Source of the DNA: Tridacna crocea
Taxonomy: Eukaryota; Mollusca; Bivalvia; Cardiida; Cardiidae
Length of the DNA: 64,000 bases
Direction of reading: 5' to 3'
Assembly: GCA_943736015.1 (NCBI GenBank)
Contig: OX031072.1
Span: 17,201,501 to 17,265,500 of the forward strand
Notes under the pieces: model-generated
Seen by the model: only the letters and a program-made list of their open reading frames with translations
The model's database searches: none
Told to the model about the DNA's origin: nothing
Position numbers and translations under genes: made by a program
In this document: positions 9,938 through 19,869 of the stretch, piece after piece
Layout: every line of letters starts with the position of its first letter
How positions within the stretch are numbered: position 1 is the stretch's first letter

Positions 9938-10280
9938 ACTATCTACCGCTAGATGGCATTCTACAAATACACATCTATCTGATTTGGGCATCTTGGGTGC
10001 AGAGCCGGACTACTTTTCTTCGTGACAACCGTTACTTTGAAAATCGAACTCAATAAAACGCGATTCATTCAGATATGATCAGCAGTTTAGAGAAGTCTGG
10101 AGTTAAAACAGGCACGACTTCTCCTCAAACGTATTGATAAAAGCCATTTTCTCCATTGCTACTATATGACGCGTATTACTGCAATTCCACCCCCACCCCC
10201 CATATTGTGGGAAGTGGTGCATCATATAAGACAGGTCGAATATTCGAAAAATATGACATGAGCAGAAACGGTGAAATGAG
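9938..10280 (-). repeat. D340 dispersed repeat, copy 2
   Basis: Reverse-strand copy of the repeat at 3056-3420. In order: CCGCTAGATGGCATTCTACA, GTTACTTTG, ATCAGCAGTTTAGAGAA, AAACGTATTGATAAAAGCCA, then GACAGGTCGAATATTCGAA. A C-rich insertion lies near 10190. Confidence 0.7.
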
Positions 10281-10434
10281 AACTCGATCAGGAGTGATAC
10301 TGCCTGGCGAAGACTGACTCTGTACAATGTGTATTGCACTGGACCAAAAGAAAGATGCAGAACATTATCCGTAAAATGTATCGTCTCTGCATACGGTCTG
10401 GTATTAAGAGTAGCCGAAAGTTTGTAAACTAAGA

Positions 10435-10590
10435 TTAACCCTTAACTAAGATTAACAATCATACCTTTTAACGACACTGACAAAATGGATTTTGAAATCA
10501 TTGTGGAAAAAAAAAGAAGAAAATGTCCGCTCTCCCATTTCAACAACGTTGCTACTCATACGAAAACAGTTCTGTTATTTTTAACATATA
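10435..10590 (+). mobile_element. T229 MITE, decayed left part
   Basis: TTAACAATCATACCTTTTAACG, cited by TTAACAATCATACC, then GATTTTGAAATCATTGTGG and a broken hairpin. The right arm reappears after the H240 element, so this copy seems to be split by it. Confidence 0.5.
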
Positions 10591-10830
10591 TGACCCATCA
10601 GGCAAATGGGGACCATCTGGGAATTCTGTACATCAATTAGTTAAAAAAAGATCAACGATAGTGCAGGTCAGTTTAAGCTGGTGATTTAAAAATGATTGTA
10701 CAACAAGGTACAATAACCACTTTTCATACAACAAAAAGTCATTAAAGCGAAAAGTGTCAACCCTGGTCAGTCTGACCAGGGTTGAAACTTTTCGCAGTTC
10801 CAAGAAGGTTCCTTTTTGCTTGATGGGTCA
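10591..10830 (-). mobile_element. H240 element, inserted in a T229 copy
   Basis: A 240-bp element with ends TGACCCATCAGGCAAATGGG and CCTTTTTGCTTGATGGGTCA. The core hairpin GCGAAAAGTGTCAACCCTGG / CAGGGTTGAAACTTTTCGC lies near 10747-10797; its usual GCGC tip is deleted, leaving CAGTCTG. Related copies are at 19203 and 38591. The flanking T229 arms are on both sides. Confidence 0.75.
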
Positions 10831-10908
10831 CATTTTTATTTTTGTCGTCTGCAGATACTTTCAACTTGGACAAGTCTGAAGTGTCATCTTCTGGTAAGGC
10901 TTTAATCA
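10831..10908 (+). mobile_element. T229 right arm, continued beyond the H240 insertion
   Basis: CATTTTTATTTTTGTCGTCT, GCAGATACTTTCAACTTGGA and TCTGGTAAGGC are the usual right arm and end of the family. Confidence 0.6.
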
Positions 10909-10927
10909 TGGTATGATAAAGCTTATG

Positions 10928-11157
10928 TAACTCTTCACCAAACGACACATGAGAATTTTAAGACTTATCCAAATTGAAAGCATTTGCAGACGGTAAAATA
11001 AACCTGACTCAAAATTTGAAACTTGACTTTCGAAGAGTAGAAAACATTGTGGGGAAAAAAGAGAAAATGCTGATTACCAGCATTCCTCCTTTTTCCCAAA
11101 TGTTTTCAAAAGGCTTCTATCTTAGGGACGTTAACAAGCAGAGATTGTTTGGTAAAG
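10928..11157 (-). mobile_element. T229 MITE
   Basis: GTAACTCTTCACCAAACGAC on the left, GCATTTGCAGACGG, a hairpin with minor changes around 11040-11105, and GATTGTTTGGTAAAGGG on the right. The left TTAA is mutated. Confidence 0.75.
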
Positions 11158-11187
11158 GGAAAGACCCTGTCCCTGATGCAGGTACCG

Positions 11188-11375
11188 TTTTAACCCCTTT
11201 ACCGTTCACTTCTTACCAGTCAAGAAACTCTTAGACTTCCTCAAATTTAAAAGTATCTTTGAAATGATAGAAACGCTGTGGGAAAAGGGAATTAAATGCT
11301 GATGCCCGACACTTCCCCCATTTCCTGCTACGTTTTCAAAACCTTTTTTCTTTAGGTTCGTTGAAAGTTGGGCTT
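11188..11375 (-). mobile_element. T229 MITE, decayed
   Basis: TTTTAACCCCTTTACCG at the left, GAAACGCTGTGGGAAAAGG in the hairpin, and GGTTCGTTGAAAGTTGGGC at the right. The second hairpin arm has decayed. Confidence 0.6.
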
Positions 11376-12118
11376 GTTAAATACCGTCGATATCAATAAG
11401 CACGATCGAAGTTCATCAATCTCAGAGTAAACTAAGAGCAATTGAGTCCCATTGGCCAATCTATTCGATCTCAAATCCCACACGACCCCATCATTTCAGA
11501 TGAACTCGATTGGATCTTGCATTTCCGACAACGACAAGGTCCGAACTGGCTTCCCACTTGTTATTTATAACTTTGCGGAATTAAAGTGGGCTTCCCCCTC
11601 CTTGCCGAGCGTCTTAGGTGGGTTGAAACAAATCATATAAAGCACAGGTCGTGACATAGCAAAGTAACAGAGCCAACTAGCACACTGAAGTCAAAGACCA
11701 TTAAAAGGAAAAATAAACTTTACTTGATTATATTCGAAATTAAATCCTGGTAGAAGAAAATTCGAGAAGAACGTACGTTTGGATTACCTTCATTCTATCA
11801 AACAGAAACGTCGACTGTAAATCCGTATAAAATCTGCGACATAAAACCCTTTAGGAGAAGTAAGATAGTAATTCCACTTGAAGAACATCCACGAGGACGA
11901 CTAATTAATTGAAAAATAAACTGGAAAAAATTGTTTCAGAGACATTCGAAGGAACACACGTAAAAAAACTACAAGGTATGTAATTTTGCCATTGAACTCT
12001 TTACCCGACCTAATATTTTGCACGTTCTCCTATTCCTGCAATTTTTTTCTACTCCTGCAGAGGTGTTCAGTAAATATTTCTTTACCATTTCGAAGTTTGT
12101 CGTAAGCTGGTCCCTTCC
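11376..12118. other. Unassigned 740 bp
   Basis: No known repeat family or credible exon. The 62-codon open frame at 11452-11640 has no recognisable domain and no splice or promoter context. Confidence 0.3.
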
Positions 12119-12318
12119 TGGGACTGTATTCACAAACCATTCTTGAAAATAGTCTTAATCTTATTCTCTAAGGTTTCGTAAATTTGTAAGTAACACAATT
12201 TCTAATTGGCTAAACCGAACGGTTTAGCCAATCAGAAGCTGTGTTACTTACAAATGTAAAAAATGCTGGTGAATAAGACCAAGAACGTTCTTAAGAATGG
12301 TTGGTGAACACGGGCCGT
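12119..12318. mobile_element. F200 foldback element
   Basis: About 200 bp that folds on itself: outer ends TATTCACAAACCATTCTTG and TTCTTAAGAATGGTTGGTGA, inner arms AATTGGCTAAACCG and CGGTTTAGCCAATC. It has no coding capacity. The family also occurs at 6806, 19870, 41704 and 60368. Confidence 0.82.
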
Positions 12319-12440
12319 GTTAGATGACGGTCTAAAATTCTGTCACCAGGCGAAGGGCTAAGGACCGAAGCTAGGTGTTTTTGTCGTATTTGACCTACAT
12401 GGTTCCATAGGGTTCAGTAGTTTGACCCCATAGAATATAT

Positions 12441-12703
12441 GGCCTGTAACACGCAAAATAGGGGCATTCGGACATTTGCGTAAAGTGTCATCCCGAATCT
12501 GCCTGGGCAGACCGCACAGGCTAAATCGAGACGTCACTTTCCGTTCTTATAAAAATTTTCAGCTTTTTGCAAGTCTACCGTAGGACAAAAACGGATCTAG
12601 TCGTAAAGTGTCATTTCGGATCAGTCTGCTCTGAGAGCGCAGGCTGATTCACGACGATACTTTACGCAAATTTCCGAATGCCCCTTTTCGTGTGTTGTAG
12701 GCC
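12441..12703. mobile_element. H250 element with two hairpin modules
   Basis: A 263-bp element with terminal inverted repeats GGCCTGTAACACGC / GTGTGTTGTAGGCC, extending inward to GGGGCATTCGGACATTTGCG. Inside lie two separate hairpins, about 12480-12545 and 12600-12668, each of the CGTAAAGTGTC...CACTTT(A/C)CG type with an AGGCT-containing arm. Other copies lie at 60457 and 62904. Confidence 0.82.
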
Positions 12704-12754
12704 AATTAAAAGTATAATCAAGAGATTTAAATCTGTTCAGCCTGTAAATTGCCC

Positions 12755-12812
12755 CGATAAATCCCCCCCCGCCTAACCCCCCCCCCCCAAAAAAAAAAAC
12801 AAAAAAACCCGA
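12755..12812. repeat. C-rich and A-rich simple sequence
   Basis: Runs of C near 12764 and 12778 followed by poly(A). Confidence 0.8.
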
Positions 12813-13230
12813 TGTATCTTTTCTTTACTAACAGTTATTCTACTTGTTCTTTCGACAACTGAGAGCTAAAACATTTTTCTACCAGATAAACACAACTGAT
12901 TATCAGTAGTTAATGTAGTCTGGCTCCTACAGTTGCTCGAACTTGTAAAACTCTTAAAAAATCTGGGCCATTAACAAGGGTACGTACATCCGACTTTCAA
13001 GATATAAATTACACGTTAGATCCAATGAAACACAGTATTAGCGGCAAAAACTCGTTAAACATGTATCAAAATATCACTGACATGTAGTCTTTGTGTTCAA
13101 CAAAGTCGAATCGCCTCAGAAATCGTGGATTTTTTTTTTTATCAAAATGCGAATTTCAAACAGTTGCTGACATCTTGCGTCATGCAACATTGATATGAAC
13201 GATAAATTTCATTGGTTGATATATACTTAT
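12813..13230. other. Unassigned stretch
   Basis: No gene, repeat end or signal recognised apart from a T-run near 13131. Confidence 0.3.
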
Positions 13231-13486
13231 ACAGTCATGCATCCAACCAATGAAAATCCCTACTGCTGCTCACACCTTTCTATCATGTGACACTGTTTGG
13301 AACGAGGAATTTCATTGGTTTCTATGTGCAACCGGCTGTATGGAATATACGAACTCTTGTCAATGGCGAAGATTTTTAAGCAAGTTTACAAGTTCGAGGG
13401 ACTGTCGCAGCACAGTCTGCATTAGCCACTGACAAAAAGACATTTTTTTTTAGTAGACAAATGAGTTAGCTATCAGTTGTCCAAAC
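13231..13486. repeat. S250 dispersed repeat, copy 1
   Basis: About 250 bp shared with 18950-19199. Shared marks: GTCATGCATCCAA, CTGCTCACACCTTT, TGTGACACTGTTTGGAACGA, TTCATTGGTTTCTATGT, ACTCTTGTCAATGGC, TGCATTAGCCACT and CAAATGAGTTAG. The two copies keep no common long reading frame, so this is probably a short mobile element of unknown class. Confidence 0.7.
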
Positions 13487-13570
13487 TGGAGAATATCTGT
13501 AGGAAAGATACGTTTTTTATATACGTTATTTTTTTTAGGTAACCGGGGGCGAGTAACGGGCTGCATACAC

Positions 13571-13800
13571 TTAACCCTTTCCCAAACAATCCCTGGTTTT
13601 TACGGGTCAGGAATAGAAGCCTTTTGAAAACATTGTGGGAAAAGGAGAAAATGCTGGTAACCAGCATTTTCTCCTTTTCCCAAAATGTTTTCTACCCTAG
13701 TCATATTGAAAAATCATCTTTTTAGAAACTCTTAATTTGTCATCTGCAAAATGCTTTCAATTTGGTCTGGTCCAAAATTTGCCGTTTAGGAAAGGGTTGA
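13571..13800 (+). mobile_element. T229 MITE, full length
   Basis: Starts TTAACCCTTTCCCAAACAAT and ends GCCGTTTAGGAAAGGGTTGA. The hairpin around 13627-13691 has one mismatch. It lies about 150 bp upstream of the first coding exon of the secreted-protein gene. Confidence 0.88.
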
Positions 13801-13948
13801 ATCCCTTGATTATACAATATAGACAGTGGATGGCAGGAATCAAACTACGGGCCCCTACGGATGGTGCCATGTTCTCTTTGATTCATCTAGTTTGTCATAA
13901 CAGTAAATTTTCCATTCTCTCCGTTCTAAGAGTTTTTGTTTTTTACAG

Positions 13949-14659
13949 ATGTACAGTTTTTCCATGAAAATTGTTCTGTTGTTTGCCCTTCTGTCGCTTG
14001 TATTTGGAAACCCAACCAGTTTGTGTAAATGTGAACCTAAAGGTACGGGCAGAGGTATAAACAAAAAGTACTGTAACCTGACCATGAGCCGAAATTCAAC
14101 GGATTATTGTTGCAGATGTGTTATGAGATGGAATGGTGTAAGACAATTTAAAGATCCCCTTCTTACAAATCTTCTGTCTCTTTTTTTTATCCACTGTTTC
14201 TGTCTATTTCTGTCTCTGTCAATCGTTGTCATTATCTTTTTTTATTACATACCTAGCAGTGAAATCCTGGAATTTCCCAGTGTAATAAATTTTGATATCA
14301 TCCCTAGTGACGATATCAACTTTCCCATTCACTTCCTGTCGTAATTTAGGAACTACTTTTTTTCATTAAACACTTACAGATAGTATTAATTAAAATAATA
14401 ATTTTGATAAGGTATATAATAAATAGAACAATCAACTGGTTATTTTTGATGTGAAAAATAACTCACTCGGATGCGTCGTAAGGCGTTGAAATAACTCGTG
14501 CCGCGCACTCGTTTTTTCAACACCTAACAACGCATCCTCGTGAGATAAATTTCATATAAAAAATAACCAGTTGATTATCCTCTATCTATCTACATGTTAC
14601 TGTCTTCTTTTGTCCCTGTCTGTCGTTGTTCTCTCCCTTTCTCTCTGTCTTCTGCCTGC

Positions 14660-14692
<33 letters not shown>

Positions 14693-14755
14693 CAGGATCA
14701 TTTTAAAATGTTTCTTTCACCTTGCAATTGTAAAACGTATCTGCAGACTAAATAA
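13949..14755 (+). CDS. Small secreted cationic cysteine-rich protein, two coding exons
   Basis: Model: exon 13949-14137, intron 14138-14695, exon 14696-14755 with stop TAA. Seen: an acceptor (pyrimidine run plus TTTTTTACAG) abuts the ATG at 13949; an internal ATG at 13964 gives a cleaner start. The donor is GGT|GTAAGA and the second acceptor is a long TC tract plus TTATTTCAG; both joints keep phase 0. The precursor is 82 residues. Residues 6-20 (MKIVLLFALLSLVFG) look like a signal peptide. The mature part has eight cysteines at 26, 28, 42, 54, 55, 57, 73 and 75 (CxC, C, CCxC, CxC), two N-glycosylation sequons (NLT at 43, NST at 49) and a net charge near +8. Exon 2 supplies the last CxC, which makes the cysteine count even and supports the splice. 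I do not recognise the family. An antimicrobial, protease-inhibitor or growth-factor-like role is possible but not shown. The 5' untranslated exon and promoter were not found. Confidence 0.5.
14431..14575. repeat. Imperfect foldback inside the intron of the secreted-protein gene
   Basis: About 145 bp with arms ATCAACTGGTTATTTTTGAT and ATAAAAAATAACCAGTTGAT at the outside and GGATGCGTCGTAAGGCGTTG / CAACACCTAACAACGCATCC further in. It is probably a MITE inserted in the intron. In RNA it would form a long hairpin between the two splice sites. Confidence 0.75.
14661..14688. repeat. (TC)n microsatellite serving as a pyrimidine tract
   Basis: About 14 TC units directly before TTATTTCAG. If the gene model is right, it acts as the pyrimidine tract of the second exon, and its length could vary between individuals. 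Confidence 0.85.
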
Positions 14756-14848
14756 CTTTATAGCCAAAATTCAGAACAAACAATGATATTTGGTTTTAGA
14801 ATCGGTATTCAGGTAAAAAGTAAAAATAGAAATTCTGCTTATCAGCTG

Positions 14849-14875
14849 TTTTTTTTTTTTTGGGGGGGGGGGGGA
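14849..14875. repeat. T-run followed by G-run
   Basis: Mononucleotide T then G tract, downstream of the stop codon of the secreted-protein model. Confidence 0.85.
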
Positions 14876-14921
14876 AGACAGTATTTCCGAATTTTTTTTT
14901 CTTGGCTAAAAATGGAAACGT

Positions 14922-14927
14922 AATAAA
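14922..14927 (+). promoter_or_regulatory. Candidate poly(A) signal AATAAA
   Basis: Lies 167 bases after the stop codon of the secreted-protein model; it is the first AATAAA after that stop. Confidence 0.35.
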
Positions 14928-15206
14928 TCTAAACGCGAGTCTCTCTCAACGGGTTATAACTGTTACCTTGAACACAATATTTTCTTTAAAGCCTTATGAT
15001 GCATAGATCTTCTTTACTCTTTGTTATGTTATTCACTGGCCATAAACTGGTTTATATTTAACTTTCGCAAGGTTCGAAACGATCTTAACTCATTAGCTCC
15101 TCTCAGAGACGGTTAAGCTCTTGTATCATTTGTTTTCCAAAACAGCGTGAAAGAAATACTTTTTGTGAGCCATATCTCCGTTTCCACGATGTTATCATAT
15201 ACATAC

Positions 15207-15283
15207 CGTCGGTTTACTTCAAAAACCTCGTAACTACAGCTTGTTACAAGCTGTAGTTACGAGGTTTTTGAAGTAAACCGACG
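15207..15283. repeat. Perfect 77-nt palindrome (38-bp arms, 1-nt centre)
   Basis: The left arm begins CGTCGGTTTACTTCAAAAAC and the right arm ends GTTTTTGAAGTAAACCGACG, meeting at CTTGTTACAAG. A diverged copy is at 33752-33838 and a fragment at 4104-4175. It is probably the core of another MITE family; no further terminal repeats are evident. Confidence 0.9.
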
Positions 15284-15467
15284 ATAAAAACATTGAATTA
15301 TGTTGATTTTCAATAATTTAGAATGATTATCATGATTTTCAAAACAACAAGCAATTTTGTTGAATGATATCCCCCGCCGAAAAAGACCTTTTTTGATACA
15401 AACATATTAGAGGTAATGTGCGGTGCATGTAAATGTGGCCTTTTTGTTATTGGTCCATTATAAAACG

Positions 15468-15662
15468 AAACATTAAGCCCCCCCCCCTTTTTCCATGGTA
15501 CAGCATTTCAAGAAATAAAAGATATACATGTATAAGCGATCCATAATGAGATTATACGTTAAGTCCCCTTTTACCATAACACGACATTTCATTAAATGAA
15601 AACATATAACGAATTTATACATCAAGCCCCTTTTTTTTCCATGGCACCTCATTATATAGGCC
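15468..15662. repeat. Degenerate tandem repeat, about three units
   Basis: Units begin ATTAAGCCCCC (near 15470), GTTAAGTCCCC (near 15558) and ATCAAGCCCC (near 15620), each followed by TTTCCATGG- or TTTACCATAA-like sequence and CATTTCA/CATTATA. Two spacings of about 60-90 bp. Confidence 0.5.
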
Positions 15663-15689
15663 TACAAAAGAAATTTGTATCAACGGACT

Positions 15690-15865
15690 ATCCTAAGGAA
15701 GATATGCATGCAAGTTTCATAAATGTTCTTTTAAACATTGTGGGAAAAAGGAGAAAATGATGGTTAAATGCTAGTTACCAGCATTTTATCTTTTCCCCAC
15801 AATGTTTTCTAAAGGCTCTCTTTCTCAGAGTCATCAAAAGTAAGGATTGTGTGGTAATAGGTTAA
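15690..15865 (-). mobile_element. T229 MITE, left end lost
   Basis: The hairpin around 15733-15810 has a tip insertion (GATGGTTAAATGCTAG). It is followed by AAAGGCTCTCTTTCTCAG and GTGTGGTAATAGGTTAA at the right end. Confidence 0.75.
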
Positions 15866-15971
15866 TTTCATTATTTTTCAGTTTGATATAGACTGTGAAG
15901 AAGAAGTAATCGCCTGCTCCTAGTGACCCAGATAAGACAGACCAAAGGAGAATACTTGCAATTATTCATGT

Positions 15972-16206
15972 TTAACCCTTTCCCAAACAATCCGTGGTTT
16001 TTACGGGTCAGGAATAGACGCCTTTTGAAAACATTGTGGGAAAAGGAGAAAATGCTGGTAACCAGCATTTTCTCCTTTTCCAACAATGTTTTCTACCTTA
16101 TCAAATAGAAAAGTCATCTTTTTAGCAACTGTTAATTTGTCATCTGCAAAATGATTTTAATTTTGTCACAGTCTGGTCCAAAATTTGCCGTTTGGGAAAG
16201 GGTTAA
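15972..16206 (+). mobile_element. T229 MITE, full length
   Basis: Perfect 17-bp ends TTAACCCTTTCCCAAAC / GTTTGGGAAAGGGTTAA. The subtype has TACGGGTCAGG. One mismatch in the hairpin (CCAACAATG). Length 235 bp, with a short insertion near the right end. Confidence 0.9.
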
Positions 16207-16689
16207 CCAAAAAAATGCTTTTGAAAGTAGGGAATACCACGATCAAAATGCCCAAAATATGCGATTTAAGATTGGATTTTTCACAGTGTTGTATTTTAAG
16301 ATATATATGAAAGTAGTATGCGAGAGCTGGATATTATGACTGTTTAATAGAATTTTTTTCACATGACTTATTATGCACTCTAGGATATTTTTAAAAATAT
16401 TTTAATTTTTTTCAACATTTTCATAGAATCTTACATATATGTTTTCTATTATATATATATAAAAGAATTTTATGTGAGTGTGTGTTTTTCTTTTTTTTTT
16501 TCTTTTCCCATTTTTATAGAATACTCAAAGAAAAATCGACCAAAACATTGGTATTCATTCCCATGGAGTAACATTACATAACATTTATTCAGCATAAGAT
16601 AGCACTTGCATGTTTATAGCTTATTATAGATTAGAATATATTAAACAAATTTATGCCCACATGCGCAGAAAACAAAGACCTGAATAGAC
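16207..16689. other. AT-rich unassigned stretch with a short TA repeat
   Basis: (TA)n near 16449-16462. No gene recognised. Confidence 0.35.
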
Positions 16690-16752
16690 TGTTGTATCTG
16701 AGGCTTCTTTCTAAGGGTCGTCAAAGGTCGGGATTGTATGGTAAAGGGTTAA
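16690..16752 (-). mobile_element. T229 right-end fragment
   Basis: GAGGCTTCTTTCTAAGGGTC, AAAGGTCGGGATTGTATGGT and AAAGGGTTAA: one arm and terminus only. Confidence 0.7.
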
Positions 16753-18250
16753 ATAACGGGTGGAGGCACTGTAGATAGCAAATGCAGTCTCCTCTTAGTA
16801 GATAAGATATATGTTACTTTAAACCTTTTTTCCCCGATTTTTAGATGCAAGAGTTAAAGGTGCACAATGAATCAGTAACTTCAATACTTTGATTTGCACT
16901 AAAAGATTCTTTTACTTTAATGAATATAATAATTTAGCCAATGAAAAAAACATACCAATAAATTTTAGATTTCTTTTTAAAATCTAAATAAATGGATAAG
17001 CCAGACAGTTGTTGATTTCTCAGCAACTGATAAGGAATAAAAAAAGGTAACTTTATTGATGCACTTTGGTTACAAGTGCTTCCATTTTATTCATGAATAT
17101 GACAAATTGATCCACAACAAATCTGAAAATGCCTTTTGGGTTGTTACTAGAATGCATTCAAAGCATTTGTTTTTAAGAAAATATGCTTTATCTGAAAGAA
17201 AAAAAAAATCTTTAGTTTCACAGATTACGATTTTGTGAGGCTTAAATCATGAAAAATAGTGCTGTCGGTGCTTTGATTTACATTAATGTTTTTTAATTTT
17301 GTTAGAAATGCATAGAATCATTCAAATATAAGCTTATTACGTTACCTGAGATCATTTAGGACTTTCACAAGGTATAAAATTTCCAAAAAAATGTCAGTTG
17401 AGGATCTACTAATTACTGTAGGGTCAGAGGTACACTTGATGACCTTTCGCCTCTATAACTTCCAAAAACCCTACTTGCAAGGCAGCAGAATTTGGGAATG
17501 TGCACAGGGGACCTTGGGGCTCAAGAAAATAGATAGAAAATCATAGTACTAAAAGTTCCCCCTTTAGGAGAGAGCAAACACCCTGCTGGCTGATCGTCAA
17601 TAGTCCTTTGATTTGACTTTGTATACCTTTCCTGAATATGTATCTCGACCCAAAGTTCATTTACAATTAAAAACGAAATAAAGCTTCACTTCTTAAAAAA
17701 AAAAGTTTCCTTGTATTTTGTTTCTTCTCACGGTGAGGTTGATTGAGTTTGTGAAGCTGGCTTTTTCAAGTGAGTGCTCGGGCAAGGTATTGGATAGCCT
17801 CAACTTTGAAAATACAAACTCCCAGGGGAAACATAAATAAGCCCATTGACCCTACAATATAACCAGCCGTTGAAAGCGGAATAAAAACTTTATCAATCTA
17901 TGTATGCTACTTGCAATTCATTGTAAAAGCAAAGTGAGCCATTTTGGCAGATTCATAAAAATAGTCCCGCAGAAGGTGCAACCTGTGTTTTTCGCAAAAA
18001 CTATAGGTAGTTGAAAATTACATGAAGCAAAAATACTTACATTTTCTGTAGAAATTATCAAATTGACACCATAAACCCACTTTACATTTGTCCTCCCATC
18101 TATTCTGATAAAACAGTGTAACGGGAGTGCTTATACGTATATTAGATCTTCAAACGAGAGTTCTGTTACTCTTAAATCTGAAGGACAGAATCTTTGAAAA
18201 TATAGTTAAACGGGATAACTCTCGCTGTGAAAAGCTGAGCTTTTATTTAA
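16753..18250. other. AT-rich 1.5 kb with nothing recognised
   Basis: The longest repeat-poor stretch in the first third of the window. No hairpins, repeat ends or convincing exons. A possible donor AAGTGAGTG near 17769 has no coding frame before it. Confidence 0.4.
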
Positions 18251-18299
18251 ATTATCTCCCTTTGCTATGATTTTTCTTGAAACGTTTTTAAAACAAACA

Positions 18300-18398
18300 T
18301 CTCATACATAGAACTTTTCATACACGTTTAATTTGTCGTCTGCGTATGTTTTTGAATTTGGACCAGTCTAAAATTTTGCTCTATGGGAAAGAGTAAAC
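18300..18398 (+). mobile_element. T229 right-arm fragment
   Basis: AATTTGTCGTCTGCGTATG, TTTGGACCAGTCTAAAATTT and ATGGGAAAGAGTAAA match the right half of the family; core missing. Confidence 0.6.
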
Positions 18399-18487
18399 GT
18401 GCTGTGACTGTAAGCGGATTGCAAATTCAATGCGGTCTAATCTTCACGCACTCTATCCGCATTGCGGATAGGATTGACCGTTGCTTT

Positions 18488-18696
18488 TTAACTCTTTACC
18501 ACAGAATCCCGAGTTTCAACGACCCTGAGGAAGAGGCCTTTTGAAAACATTGTAGGAAAAGGAGAAAATGCTGGTAACCAGCATTTTCTCCTTTTCCCAC
18601 AATGTTTTCTACCCTGCCGGAATTAAGTTTCAATATCAAGTCACTTTTAGTTAGTCATCTGCAAGTGCTTTCAATTTGGACCAGTCTCAAAATTAA
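18488..18696 (+). mobile_element. T229 MITE cut off at its right end
   Basis: Starts TTAACTCTTTACCACAGA with a nearly perfect hairpin. It stops after GGACCAGTCTCAAAATT, where a tRNA-like SINE begins. The SINE most likely inserted here or joined at this point. Confidence 0.8.
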
Positions 18697-18905
18697 GGGC
18701 TCAACTCGGTAGCTCAGTCGGTCACGGACAGGGCTGAACTTGGCGATTGGGTCGTTAGTTTGAATCCAAAGCTCAGATTGATTATATCATTGGAACAGGA
18801 TTCATTCCTCTCTTGCTGATCGATGGTCAAGTTTGAAAGCAGCCAATGGCTTGGAAAGAAGTAAAGAACAAATAAAATATCCAGGAAACCATGGATACAT
18901 GCACT
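18697..18905 (+). mobile_element. tRNA-derived SINE
   Basis: The A-box TAGCTCAGTCGG (18710) and B-box GTTTGAATCC (18758) are tRNA-type promoter boxes, about 48 bases apart. The body follows with ACAGGATTCATTCCTCTCTT and AAAGCAGCCAATGGCTTGGA, matching the reverse-strand SINE near 38310-38470. It is not a tRNA gene: the cloverleaf cannot be completed. Confidence 0.72.
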
Positions 18906-18949
18906 GGTCTACGCGATGTAAATGAAGGCCAGTTTTGAAAATGTACTGA

Positions 18950-19199
18950 AAGTCATGCATCCAATCAATGAATTTCCGTACAGCTGCTCACACCTTTTCT
19001 TATGTGACACTGTTTGGAACGAGAAACTTCATTGGTTTCTATGTACGACCGGCTGTATCGAATGTACGTACTCTTGTCAATGGCCAAGATTTTTGAGCGA
19101 GTGTGCAAGTTCGAAGGACTGTAGCAGCTAGACTGCATTAGCCACTACAGTCACGTTTTTTCTGGTAGACAAATGAGTTAGGTACCAGTTGTCCAAAGA
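18950..19199. repeat. S250 dispersed repeat, copy 2
   Basis: Second copy of the repeat at 13231-13486, about 80 percent alike by eye over its length, running from GTCATGCATCCAATCAATGA to GAGTTAGGTACCAGTTGTCC. Confidence 0.7.
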
Positions 19200-19202
19200 A
19201 TA

Positions 19203-19459
19203 ATATCACGCAAAAAAGGGACATTCTGGGAACTGGGAAAAGTGTCAACCCTAGTCAGACTGCGCCAATTGCGCAGCCTGACCAGACTTGACACTTTTCG
19301 CTTTAATAACGTTTTCTGTATGAAAAGTGGTCATTTTATCTTGTAATACAATCATTTTTGAACTATCAGCTTAAACTGACCTGCACTATATCGTTGATCT
19401 GCTTTCGTCTAATTGATGTACAGAATTCCCAGATAGTCTCTTTTTGTGTGATGTGTCAC
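19203..19459 (+). mobile_element. H240 element
   Basis: Ends ATCACGCAAAAAAGGGAC and CTCTTTTTGTGTGATGTGTCA. The hairpin at about 19237-19301 runs from GAAAAGTGTCAACCCTAGTC to GACTTGACACTTTTCGC, with CTGCGCCAATTGCGCAG at the tip. The body matches 10591-10830 in reverse and 38591-38851 directly. Confidence 0.78.
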
Positions 19460-19869
19460 AAACAGCTCTTAAACACCACACAAAGGGCTATATAGGCAGA
19501 AATTCATATCGTTTGCTAGTAAGACACAGGTTTTTCAGGAGAAACTTATTTCAATGACGCATCTGGTATTTAAGACGTCAGTTCTACAGCGGTAGACGTG
19601 TTAAGAATAAACGTCAGACGAAAGATAAAATGACAAATATAATTACGTTTCACAGTTTATCTCATGATAAAAACGCTTTAGGAGAAAAGTTGTCTCCCTT
19701 GAGAACCGCAAAACCCATATTTATGTACTTGCTTTTTTTCCTTAGACGCTTTTTCACTTCAAAATAAATAAATTACTTACTATTTCAATAATTCCGCTGC
19801 AATATGAAGATATTTTTTTCGTCTTATTGTTGACTACAGTATAGTGGATAAATTATATCAAAGATCAAA
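19460..19869. other. Unassigned stretch
   Basis: No repeat end, exon or signal recognised. Confidence 0.3.

Noticed and set aside
15207-15283. microRNA precursor or terminator
   Set aside because: The perfect, dispersed palindrome without a typical loop fits a transposon core better; no evidence of transcription.
18697-18770. tRNA gene
   Set aside because: A- and B-boxes are present, but the cloverleaf stems do not form and a SINE body follows.
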